Assembly: GCA_027924585.1 (NCBI GenBank)
Contig: BSBM01000199.1
Span: forward strand, 10,613,001-10,677,000
Direction of reading: 5' to 3'
Length of the DNA stretch: 64,000 bases
DNA from: Larix kaempferi
Lineage: Eukaryota > Streptophyta > Pinopsida > Pinales > Pinaceae
Positions 1 to 9,890 of this stretch are shown here, piece by piece. The translations under genes were made by a program, and so were the position numbers. Numbering within the stretch: the stretch's first letter is position 1; every line of letters starts with the position of its first letter. Under the pieces are notes generated by a model. The model saw only the letters and a program-made list of their open reading frames with translations. It searched no databases and was not told the DNA's origin.

Positions 1-2947
1 TTTACGTCCATTACTCACATCACTGCCCTGATCTCCTAGATTATAGAACAACTCTATACAAACTGAATAATGACGACTTAGAGACATCCCCTCCTCTTAT
101 TGAGGAAATTCATCCCCCACCATCTTCCTCCTCGAAAGATATCAACACAATTTACATGGTTTCCAAAGGAGACTCCTCTGTCCAATCCACCCCTTTCACT
201 GATCCCTTTGACACACATGTTCAACATTTTCAAATCGATGAGGAAACCACATGTCCACAACGTGGGGGAAAGCCCAAAACCTTATCTACTCATCATCATT
301 GTCATTCTCGTCTGAGATACTGGGGGCATCCACCCCGAAAGGGGAATCCCCCATCAGCATATCATCACTCTAATATGCCACCATGGCCCACAACCTCATG
401 GTACACCCCCCCGCCAGTAGTTGCTCGATGCCCTCTTGATCTTTCTCTGAGACAACATATGCACCACATTGACACCTTTGAGTTAGGAGGCATAATAGAT
501 TACCTTGAACCTAGGATAGGGTGCATGATCAATCATTTTGAACCTTCCCCATCACATCCATCTCAGTATTTCAATGATCCCATTGTTCAAACCAACACAT
601 ATGTGATCCATAATCACAAACCCCATGCACATAGGATGGGGGCAGGTCATTAACCTTGCTCACTTTTTCACATGCGTAACCTCAACCATTTTTGAGGTCA
701 CATGTCACTTGTATATCAGATTTGATTTGATACACCTAGTATTCTTCCCTTGCGGGTCATCATTTCTCCCCACCACTGCATCCTTGGCTTGGTGGGCTCA
801 CCTTTATTTGTAACCATTTTTTAACCTAGTTTTTTCCTTTAACCATTTCGAAGTCATTATGACCTCTATTTTTTGCACCATTTGCACCACTGGATTCATA
901 TTTCCGTGCCCATGATGATGCTTGAGATCATTTCTCGGTCTCACCACCAAATTTTTTAGGCATTTTTTCAAAAAGCCCCCATCGCCTCAGTTCACTTGCC
1001 ACATCGATCATTGTTCGTTTTTGACGTTCTTTATATCACCGGATTCATTTTTCTGCACTCGTGATGATGCTTGAGATCATTTCTCTCCCTCACCAGCAGA
1101 ACCTTTTTGACATTTTGCCCCAACACTTTTTTGCCTCGATTTACGTGCCACATCGGGCGCTGTCGTATTTTACAAAATTATTGCATGAGCCCTACACTCC
1201 ATCCATACTGCAATTAAGGCATTGTTTTTCCATCATTCATCAACCCTCAAGGAGGCCCCATCAGTGTTCCCCCCCTACCACAATTCTTGGTTCCCATGCT
1301 TGTCCCTCGATCGAACACTTCCTCCTTGACTCAACACCAAGTTTGTTCAGTATAATTTTACCCCTTTTTCAGGCCGATCAATTCCTTTACGAAAAAGATA
1401 CTTAGGGAGTTTCTGTTAAACTCTTTTCTGACTCCTAAAACAATGAAATATTGCTAAGCAATCTTGCTTCCTTTCATGCTCGTTAAAATTATTTGAAAGG
1501 GCGTCTACCTGGAATAAGTTTACCCATTTTCCGGACCTTGTAGACTAATAACGAAAAAGGTATACTCTAGTCACATCAGCTAGAAGAGTTCTTCATTGCA
1601 TGGTTTTATACTTTTTCGGTCTTTGAAGACTAACACACGAAAAAGAACCCCCTTGGAGTGTACTTACTGCTTTCAGACTCTCTAATATTGAAAGAGACCA
1701 CAAGCATGAATAGTTCTGGGCTCGTGAAAAATCCACAAGACAGTACCATTATGAGCATACTTTTATCCCTTCTTTGAGTTCCTTAAGCCATAAAGAAGGC
1801 CCCAACGGTGCCTCTCGGTGCCACAACAGATCATGTCTAGTCACATTATCATGGAAGCTTCCCCAATTTTGTCTCTTTTGTTCAGAGTATTCTGCGATAT
1901 GCCACCTTGAGAGTGTCCAGATAACATACATTAGTTTTTCCTTTTCAACCTCTCGCATTGCATTTCATACCCCTGATCCCTTATAGCGATGATCCCCATA
2001 CCTAAGAACAATTCCATATGCTTGTAGGTCATCCATGCCATCATATTCTGAACAAAGGAAGTTTCAGTCCACCTACTCTATGACCCCAATTACTCCCCAT
2101 TCCCCCAGAGTTATTACCATTATCATTATTATCGCCTTTTGGTTGTACACCTCACACTCCTATTAAGGGAACATCATTTCCTTGATAGTTGAAAGATCTC
2201 CCTCTGTCGACACCAACCAATCTATTCCATAGGATAGACGTAGAGGTCCATGTGCCTTGGACTCATCACCATTAATGATGAGTGTCTATGTATCATTCTG
2301 AAAGGAACCCTTATTGCCTCTCCGAATGATTGTTTCTCACATGCTCGACGTCAGCACCTTGATCGCATCGTTGAGACTCGTACATGGTATTAGTCCTTTT
2401 AGTTATTTGACGAAGACCTCAGATGTCACCTGACTCTACCACATTTCCATAGTCCATCTAAGGAAACAAAAGTTAAATATTCTTGTAGAAATCCGGGCTG
2501 CGTCTGGCGACAATATTCAGAAGTACCCCGATTGTTGGATACCTTCATATCTAGCAGTTCATCAACCTTTTTGAAACCTCATTCAGAACGGTTGGTGCTC
2601 ATTTCGAATGTATCATTTTTCAGATCAGTCATGGTATGACCATGAAGTATGTCCCACTATTGTGCCCCCCTGGAACATTATGATGTACACAACAGTTCTA
2701 CATGTATTGATCAGGTCCCCTTTTTGGGGCCTCCTTTATATTTTTTGTATCTTGATACAAGCATGGGTATTCCCGCCTCGTCCATTATTAGAGATTGTTA
2801 CTCATTCATTTTGCAATTTGCATGGGCCCGATGTTCCAATCTCCGATCGATCTCTTCTCTCCTCCAAACCCAAGGAAAAAGACAACGGAACTATAATGTC
2901 TATCGGCCATACGATGAGCTCCTTCCCTCACACATTAGGGGACAATC
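1..2947. other. Gene-poor, pyrimidine-rich region, probably old retroelement DNA
   Basis: No recognisable protein domain was found here on either strand. The plus strand is rich in C and T and carries one moderately long open frame (156-653, 165 codons) full of Pro, His and Ser, with no motif I recognise. Two similar segments near 1530 and 1620 share a 'gactaa..cgaaaaag' core. Because a possible polypurine tract and LTR start follow at 2935-2948, the stretch may be the 3' end of a decayed Gypsy-type element; that is inference. Confidence 0.3.
892..1180. repeat. Imperfect 149-bp tandem duplication
   Basis: The block starting 'ggattcat' at 892 recurs at 1041. Both copies continue through 'gatgatgcttgagatcattt', a 'ctcacca' stretch and a later 'gccacatcg' motif. 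The copies have diverged by substitutions and small indels, so this is an old local duplication. Confidence 0.7.
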
Positions 2948-3560
2948 TGTTAACACCCAAAAAGTGCTCACTAGCCCATTTCCCTATTCACATGATCCAT
3001 TTGTCCACTTGCCCCACCATGTGAGCCTATAAAACCTTCAAAAGGTCACCAAAAACACCATAATACACCTTTTCCCCCTCAAAATATGTATTTTTCCTTA
3101 AAAAACGCTAAAAAAACCCCTCAGAAATGGTCCAAAATTCCCAAAAATATTAAAAGGGAATAAAACTATTCAAAAAAGAGGGAAAAAGAGGGAAAAAGAG
3201 ACCTAAACCATTTTAGCAATACCACTAGTTTCCTCAAACCATGGTTGTATTTCCCATCACCAAAAACTGTAAAAAGGTGATAGGGGCTCCTCATTATTCA
3301 TCCTCATTCATCCTATCCTTATGCTGCCAATTTCTTCCCTGAGATCTCAAGCCTCTATTTGAGCTTAGATCCATCCTTGGAAACCCCTTTTGGCCCATAT
3401 TCCCACTTGCATTTGGAGAAGAGAAAGATCATTAGAGCATTGGAGCGCAGCTGCTCAACCCCCAACATCCTCACCTTTGAGGTAATACAAAACACTCAAG
3501 TTTTTATTTATTTATCTCATAGATATTATTTTTTATCATTTTTGAATCTAGAATGCACAT
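2948..3560 (+). other. Possible LTR start with TATA box (U3/R/leader)
   Basis: A purine-rich tract with GGGG (2935-2947) is followed directly by TGTTAACACCC, the layout of a polypurine tract next to a 3' LTR start. A TATAAAA box lies at 3028-3034. A splice-donor-like 'gag|gtaata' occurs near 3482. I could not find the matching LTR end or a second LTR, so the element stays undefined. A host promoter with a first exon is the alternative. Confidence 0.3.
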
Positions 3561-4034
3561 GCTAGATTAAGTTTGTTTTTTACTGTTATAGATTTATTGT
3601 TTACATTTATTATTTACTTTGCTTTACATTGAGACTACTATTACAAGTTAATAGGTGCTCTTTAGCATATGCTTGGGAGAAATCCCAAGCAACAACCATG
3701 ATAGGGCCAATGATTCAAAGATAGGGGAATAACATAGACAGGAAAACACACATGGGCGTGCTCCAGTACTCCATATTGTCGTAGTTGATTCTCAGTCTAT
3801 TATGTATATACTTGGAGGCATTTTTGAGATTTTCTGCAATTGCGCTTTCCAATGCCCAATATTATCTTCGCCATAAAGAAGCGCGTGCCTCGATGACTTT
3901 ATCCATCGCAAGCATCCACAAAAATCACTTGGTAAAATCCTACAACGGGATGAGGCTAGTTGAAGGCATGCCAGTAGAGGAGCTCAGTGGAGTGTTGTAA
4001 TAAATCTTCAATTCCCCATCTTATAAGCATGCCC
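3561..4034. other. Unassigned stretch with one 71-codon open frame
   Basis: There is an open frame at 3785-4000 (plus) with no recognised motif. It lies just downstream of the resistance-gene relic on the opposite strand and may be chance. Nothing else is supported. Confidence 0.2.
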
Positions 4035-4982
4035 TTATCCTGAGATAGCTATAATTAAGCTATTGGAACCAAGGGCATCTTGAGCTGGTGAAAGTAATGC
4101 ATCAAATTGGTCTATATGATCCAAATCATCTAAAATGATAAGAGCCTGAGAAACGATGAGATGCTTTACAGTCGTTTTCTCGGACATCACATAAAAAGCA
4201 GGAATGACGGTAATTTGTTCGCTGGCAGTTGAAGAATTATTTTGGCAGGGTCGTTTTTCCAACCCCGCTAAGTCCCACTATTGCTACAACCCTATCCTTG
4301 CCACTTTCTTGCTCTGTCTACAATAACACTACTGTTTCAAAATATTTAACTTTGTCATCCAATCCAGTCGGATATTTGGAGACATAGAGGGGTGTTTTTG
4401 GAACTATATCCAGAAGTCATTCGATGGCATTGGCCAGCAACTTTCCTTTGTCACTGAATAATATTGATACAATTAACTTATTAGTAAGAAAAGCGTAGAT
4501 GAAATATCATATACTTATGAATCAGACAAATGAATAAAGAAGAGCAATGAACAGGGAGGGTTAAGGTGCCTCCTCCTGCTCGAAACCACTGATTTCTGTA
4601 ACATCATAGAGAGCCTTCTTCCATTTTCCAATAGTGATGGAATCGTATCGTGGTTGCAGAGAATACAGGGAGAATGGTGGACCAGTTCATCTAGACACCA
4701 TTTTGAGTGGGCATAGTTGATAGAGAAAATAGCTATGTGTACAAAGGCTGTTTGAATAGCGCTTTTCATATGACAAGTTAATTTTTCTCCCTTCTTCATT
4801 TCTTTCATGTCCAAGAAGACTTGCAATCTATGTTTCTTGAGGTGATTGTAAAGATCGGTGGCAAAGGTTTTCTTAACATTGGGGTCTTTGTGATTTAGAA
4901 ACACATCGAACTTGTAGCAGTTGTTGTTATGAGTCGTGGATGTGTAGGTGGAAGCTGAGGTCAATTTGGAGGAAAATGTCAT
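4035..4982 (-). pseudogene. TIR-NB-ARC (TNL) disease-resistance gene relic
   Basis: In the TNL family, an N-terminal TIR domain joined to a nucleotide-binding NB-ARC switch acts as a cytoplasmic immune receptor. The TIR part runs 4982-4515, with the TIR-1-like start 'FDVFLNHKDPNVKKTF', then 'LQVFLDMKEMKKGEKL' and 'IAIFSINYAHSKWCLDEL'. Further on the minus strand comes the linker 'PLYVSKYPTGLDDKVKYFE' (near 4340-4390) and the P-loop 'VGLSGVGKTT' (near 4250-4285). A kinase-2-like 'ALIILDDLDHIDQFDAL' follows near 4090-4150. The frame is broken by stops before and just after the P-loop and by frameshifts. About 60 residues normally found between the RNBS-A region and kinase-2 are missing, and no LRR follows. 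The wording resembles conifer TNLs. TIR and NB-ARC may have been separate exons. It is clearly non-functional. Confidence 0.85.
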
Positions 4983-5429
4983 TGTATGTATTATAATTAC
5001 ATTTTTGTTAAATTAAAGGAGGATAGGACAAGTTTACTATCTAAGTTGATTTTAGTTGATTTGATGAGCGTCATTTAAAATTCGAAATAAACAATTATGA
5101 GAAAAAAGAAATATAAAAGTAACTAGTAGCCCATGCATAAATAATAGGTAGCTATTATATGGATAACTAGTAGCTAGTAGCTATTATATGGATAACTAGT
5201 AGCCCATGCATAAATAATAGGTAGTGATATATAACTCATTTATATAACAAGGAGCTGAGACATAGACAATAGGTAATTACAACTAAGCACACAGAACAAG
5301 TAAGACATAACTTGTTTATTACACTTAACTTATGACTTATCCATATTCGCAACCCCAATTAAGTAGCTATGCTAATATAAAAGTAATTAAGTAGCTATGC
5401 TAATATAAAAGTAATGAGAGAGACTAGGA
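4983..5429. repeat. AT-rich flank of the TNL relic with two short direct repeats
   Basis: A 31-bp block (aactagtagcccatgcataa...) occurs at 5121-5151 and 5194-5224, a 73-bp period with a partly repeated spacer. A 28-bp unit (aattaagtagctatgct...) is tandemly duplicated at 5357-5384 and 5385-5412. Both look like recent slippage products. No gene is seen. Confidence 0.75.
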
Positions 5430-5560
5430 CTACTTGCTAAAATCACCTCTCTTCTGGTTGTTGAGCTCCGCTGCTATCTGCAGCTGCTTCGTAGTTATCG
5501 CCAGGCCTTTGGCACGCTGCGTCTCTATCTCTTGATACTTGAGTATCGGGGTAAACAAAA
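5430..5560 (-). other. Possible terminal coding exon
   Basis: On the minus strand a T-rich tract ending 'gcgttgcag' precedes an open stretch of about 43 codons, which closes with TAG at 5432-5430. The peptide includes 'LKYQEIETQRAKGLAITTKQ' and is helical and charged. Its GC content is higher than that of the flanks, as expected for an exon. I do not recognise the family and found no upstream exon, so this is only a candidate fragment. Confidence 0.3.
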
Positions 5561-5699
5561 CTGCAACGCAAATATGATATCGGATTCATTTACAGTTGCT
5601 TATTTATAAAGCAAAACATAATAGCTTTAAATAAATTGAATTAAAATATGGTAAGAGCTTTAGTCGAGAATGAAATAGAAGGCAGAAGTGTGGCAATTT

Positions 5700-5880
5700 C
5701 TTCATGGGTACCTGCGTGTTAAGTCTCTTTCATCTGAAAGACGATTCCATTTCGTTTAAAAACAGAGGATTACTTTTACTTTGGTTTAATCTCGCCACCG
5801 ATCACGCGTTACGGCTATTTATTTTTCTTCCTAAAAGACGATTCTTTTCGTTAAAATAATGATTTTTTTACTTTGGCTTT
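5700..5880. repeat. Short dispersed motif (aaagacgattccatttcgtt), two local copies
   Basis: A motif reading 'gaaagacgattccatttcgt' near 5738 has a second, shorter version near 5834 (aaaagacgattcttttcgtt). Very similar sequence lies immediately beyond the LINE 5' end at about 23230 and in its duplicate at about 34470. It is probably a piece of an unrecognised dispersed repeat. Confidence 0.5.
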
Positions 5881-6087
5881 GACAATAATAAAATGCAGCT
5901 GGTATTGAAGGATGCAAAGGAATATTATATTTGCTTTAAAGTTATTCAACGACATAAAGAACTTTCAAAAGGATGCACTTAAAACCATAGTTAATATTTA
6001 AGAGTAAGTGGAAGGCCCATAGCAAATTAAATAATCCTTTTTGCCCATATAAATAAAGTGAGTGGAATAAGTAGAATGGTAATGCAG

Positions 6088-6264
6088 CCAACCTAGATCC
6101 AAATCTTAAGGCTCTATGAAGCATCGAGAGGGATCAAATCTCCCGAGGTGTAAACCTCTCCTCGAAAAGCTCCTTGAGTGCAATACCTAAGAAGAGGTTT
6201 GCACCTCGGGAGATTTGATCCCTTTAGGCATTTGATAGAGCCTTAGGATTTGGATCTAGGCTGG
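6088..6264. other. Long imperfect hairpin (foldback), about 73-bp arms
   Basis: The left arm (about 6088-6162) and right arm (about 6190-6264) are reverse complements with few mismatches and a small bulge, separated by a loop of about 28 bases. A perfect 21-bp match pairs 6130-6150 with 6202-6222, and a 14-bp match pairs 6092-6105 with 6247-6260. The size, short loop and paired 21-mer resemble a plant miRNA precursor. An inverted duplication or small foldback transposon is equally possible. Confidence 0.7.
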
Positions 6265-6409
6265 TTCCAGTCGTGGGCGGAGACACAAAACTGGAGTTTG
6301 ATCAGCATGGTAAGGAACAAATTAAGTTGAAAACACAGATACATTTACGAGGATTATCATAATGTAAGTAATAAGTATTGAGTATTGAGTAAATTGTTTA
6401 ACTCGAAAA

Positions 6410-7480
6410 TAGAGACAATTCGCCTAACCTTTTTTTCGATTCTCTTTTTGTTGATCTACGCTTTGTTTTGTCATTTCGTCATTTCGTACATTTTGATTTA
6501 TTTGTTGTTCTGCAAACTGATTTTCTTGTTCTTCCAATTGCTTCAATTCGCCTAATTTTTTTTTCGATTTTCTTTTTGTTGATCTATGTTTTGTTTTGTT
6601 TGTTCTTCTCCTTTTTCTGCCGTCATTTCGTACATTTTGATTTATTTGTTGTTCTGCAACTTGATTTTGTCAAACTAGAGTTTGATGAGCATTGTAAGGA
6701 ACAGGTTAGGTTGAAACACAGATAGATTTATGAGGATTATCATAATTTTTGTTGATCTGCGATTCATTTTCTTCGATTTTCTTGTTCTTCTCATGTCATT
6801 TTGCCCAACTTTTTTTTTGAGATTCTTTTTTTTGTTCTGCTTTTCGCTTCAAGTCATCTTCTCGTTCTTTTGATGTCATTTATTTAGATGTTACGGATAT
6901 ATTATCGTCAATTTTGATCTCCTTATCTCAGACAATATTAGTAATTGGATCTACTTGAAATTGGACCATGTCATCAACACATCGATCTCTAACCATTACA
7001 CGTTGACCATCTCCCACCGTTGGTTCTACTGGTATATGGGTTGGATATTCCCCTTATCGATCAACATTTTCGCCTTGTCGATTAACATTATCGCCTTGAC
7101 GTTCTACATTTTCTCCTTGTCATTCTACATTTTGTTTTCTTTGTTCTTCCAATTGCTTCAACTTTCTCTCTCGATATGCTCTTTGTCATTCAATGTTTTG
7201 TCTTCTTTGTTCTTCTCGTTCTTCTACTATTAATCCGTCTAACTGTCTTTGTTGATATTTTTTGTTCATCTGTGTATCGTTTTCTTCTTTCTTCACCTTC
7301 TTCTAATGTCATCTCGTCAAAAATTTTATTTCAATATTCTCTTTTTTGTTCTGCCTTTCACTTCAAGTCGTCTTCTCGTTCTTTTGATGGAACGGATATA
7401 TTATTGTCAATTTTGATCTCCTTATCTAGGACCATTTTAATAATTGGTATATTGGTTGAAGATTCGCCTTGTTGATCTAC
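6410..7480 (-). pseudogene. Decayed repetitive reading frame of charged, Gln-rich peptides
   Basis: Read on the minus strand, the T/C-rich plus sequence yields runs of charged residues. Examples are 'QGENVERQGDNVNRQGENVD' near 7060-7130, 'KLKQLEEQRKQNVE' near 7130-7170, and 'EREDDLKRKAEQ' near 6840-6880 with a related form near 7360-7390. The module 'IKIDNNI..PSKEREDDLK' occurs three times (near 6900, 7400 and 7960). Internal QGENVxR heptads suggest a coiled coil. Several stop codons and frame changes interrupt it. In the copy near 7920 the coding-like stretch ends 'gaagcg|gtaagaac', a good splice donor. I do not recognise the protein; a transposon accessory protein is possible. Confidence 0.4.
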
Positions 7481-7842
7481 ATTTTCCCCTTGTCAAAAAT
7501 GTCAACGATTAACATTTACCCTGAAATTAATGCATATTTGTAATCTACAATGAAATCAATGCTTGACACTGAAATCTATGCAATATAAAAAAGTAATACA
7601 CTGAAAGCTATGCAACTGTAAATTTCAATATAGTTTAAAAATTCAATATATCTTCCAGAAAAATAAGTGGTTTGGGAGGATCGAACCTTGGACCCCACAC
7701 CCATTATCCCCACACCCTTACCATTATCCCCACATCCTTGACACTGAAATCTATGCAATTTTAAAGAATAATACACTGAAATCTATGCAAGTGTAAAATT
7801 CAATATAGTTTAAAAATTTAGTATATTTTCCAAAAAAAAATG

Positions 7843-7909
7843 TGGCTTGGGAGGATCGAACCTCACACCCATCACCCATTATCCCCACACCCTTACCACT
7901 ATACCACAA
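7843..7909 (-). other. tRNA-like module (A box + B box + T run), degenerate
   Basis: On the minus strand an A-box-like 'tggtatagtggtaagg' (7906-7891) is followed 27 nt later by a B-box-like 'aggttcgatcc' (7863-7853). A run of T follows just after 'aagccaca', like a Pol III terminator. The spacing fits a tRNA gene, but the anticodon arm does not form a clean stem and the acceptor stem does not close. It is therefore a tRNA-derived remnant or SINE head rather than a tRNA gene. A weaker copy with only the B box is at 7678-7688. Confidence 0.5.
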
Positions 7910-8419
7910 GTAGTTCTTACCGCTTCAAGTCATCTTCTCGTTCTTCTGATGTCATTTCTTCTGATGGAACATATATATTATTGTCAATTTTGATCTCCTT
8001 ATCTAGGACCATTTAAATAATTGGTATGTTGGTTGAAGATTCACCTTGTCGATCTACATTTTCGCCTTATAAAAAATGTCAACGATTAACATTTACCCTG
8101 AAAGTAATGCATATTTGTAATCCACAATGTAATCAATGCTTGACACTGAAATCTATGCAATATAAAAAAATAATACACTGAAATCTATGCAAGTGTAAAT
8201 TTCAATATTGTTTAAAAATTCAATATATTTTCCAAAAAAATAAGTGGTTTGGGAGGATCGAACCTTGGACCTCACAGCGATTATCCCCACACCCTTACCA
8301 TTATCCCCACACCCTTGACACTAAAATCTATGCAATTTTAAAAAATAATACACTGAAATCTATGAAAGTGTAAAATTCAATATAGTTTAAAAATTCAGTA
8401 TATTTTCGAAAAAAATAAG

Positions 8420-8486
8420 TGGTTTGGGAGGATCAAACCTCACACCCATCACCCATTATCCCCACACCCTTACCACTATACCACAG
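8420..8486 (-). other. Second tRNA-like module, B box mutated
   Basis: This is the duplicate of the 7843-7909 module. The A box 'tggtatagtggtaagg' is intact (8483-8468), while the B box is now 'aggtttgatcc' (8440-8430). A half-copy with a B box only lies at 8255-8265. Confidence 0.5.
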
Positions 8487-8500
8487 GTAGTTCTTATTAT

Positions 8501-8765
8501 AATTAGTATAAATCTAAAACTAATTATATATATTAAATCTAACTAAATTAAATATATATATTATCATTTGAAATTTAATGTATATTTGTTTTTTAATCTA
8601 AATCTAAAACTAAATTAATGTATATTTAAATCTAAAACGAAAAATAAATTAATTTAATGTATATTTAATATTTATATATATTAAATATAACTAAATTAAA
8701 TTTATATATTGTAATTTCAAATTTTAAAAATTAAACACAAAACTATATTGAAACACAAAAAACTA
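8501..8765. other. Very AT-rich low-complexity spacer
   Basis: The sequence is composed of variants of 'aatctaaaactaaatta' and 'tatatattaaat'. No gene or element terminus is seen. Confidence 0.7.
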
Positions 8766-8769
8766 TATT

Positions 8770-9360
8770 GAATGGTGAATGGTGCAAGTGGCGGGAGGGG
8801 AGGAGGATGGCGACGGGAGGGGAGGAGAATGGTACAGGCATGAGGGGAGGAGGACAGCGGAGGCATGAGGGATGGAGGGAGCTGCGATGGTGTGAGGGAG
8901 GGAGGGGAGGAGGATGGCAGGAGGGGACATGAGCGGAGGGAGGGAGGGAGAGAAGGAGGCAACATGGAGGGGACGCAAGGAGATGGATGGGGAGCTGCGC
9001 AGCTAGGGTGGATGGCGGGAGGGAGGGAGGGAGCTACGATGGCGGGAGGGAGTATGGAGAGGGGATGGATGGAGGGAGCTGCGATGGTGGGAGGAGGATG
9101 GGTGAATGTTGTAGGGGCTGCGGGAGGATGGACGTGGGAGGAGGAGGATGTGACGATGGGCGAATGCTGTAGGGGTGCGGGAGGATGGGAGGAGGATGGA
9201 CGCGGGAGGAGGAGGGGTAAATGTTGCAGGGGCTACAGGAGGATGGATGCGGGGATGCGCGAGGATGGGAGGAGGATGGACACAGGAGGAGGATGGGAAA
9301 ATGTTGTAGGGGTTGCGGGAGGATGGACGTGACGAATAGGAGGAGGTGGTGATTGTTGTA
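8770..9360. repeat. Purine-rich G-tract minisatellite
   Basis: The plus strand is almost all G and A, built from GGAGG, GGGA and GGATGGA words. In the right half a longer unit is visible: 'aatgttgtagggg' variants recur at 9105, 9163, 9220 and 9300 (spacing 57-80 bp), each followed by 'gcgggaggatggacg'. Open frames exist on both strands here, but only because the sequence lacks stop triplets. Such polypurine G-runs can form triplex or G-quadruplex structures. Confidence 0.85.
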
Positions 9361-9556
9361 GGCCACAACGAATGTTACAAGGGACATTAAAAATTCTAAA
9401 TATATTACACATATAGAATTAGCATGAAGCATGGGACATGTAGAATTTTTTTATGTTGTTTTTTTTTATATAGGTTTTGATTTCAACCATCTTTTTCAAT
9501 CGAAAATACATGTCCTTTTTTAATGGCCAACATAATATTAATTGGTTTTTACTTTT

Positions 9557-9890
9557 TATGTAACGGGACACATACATGTAATGGGACACATGTAACGGGA
9601 CACATACATGTTACAAGATCTCCCTCATATTATCATTTTTTACTTTTTACGTTTTATTAGGTGTCCTAATAACATACATGTAATGGGACACATACATGTT
9701 ACAAGATCTCCCTCATATTATCATTTTTTACTTTTTACGTTTTATTAGGTGTCCTGTTACATGTAACGGGACACATACATGTTACAAGATCTCCCTCATA
9801 TTATCATTTTTTACTTTTTACATTTTAATAGGTGTCTCTTTACATGTAACGGGACACATACACGTTACAAGATCTCCCTCATACTGGGCT
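9557..9890. repeat. 83-88 bp tandem repeat, about four copies
   Basis: The word 'ttacaagatctccctcata' occurs at 9611, 9699, 9782 and 9865. It is preceded by 'gggacacatacatg' and followed by 'ttatcattttttactttt' and 'ggtgtcc'. Spacing is 88, 83 and 83 bp. The last copy is cut off after 'cctcatac'. Confidence 0.85.

Larger units (their letters stand above)
7360..8500. repeat. 577-bp tandem duplication
   Basis: Two consecutive copies (about 7360-7920 and 7921-8500) share 'ttgtcaattttgatctcctt', 'gtcaacgattaacatttacc' (7501 and 8078) and the tRNA-like segments. Each copy itself contains two half-units that start near 'ctgaaatctatgcaa' and end in a 'gggaggatcgaacct' box. This gives a nested 2 x 2 structure. 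Confidence 0.8.

Noticed and set aside
7843-7909. Functional tRNA gene
   Set aside because: A and B boxes are present, but the anticodon and acceptor stems do not form.
8865-9432. Several overlapping open frames on both strands in the G-rich block
   Set aside because: They result from a repeat lacking stop triplets; the peptides are pure Gly/Glu/Arg or Pro/Ser strings that change with frame.
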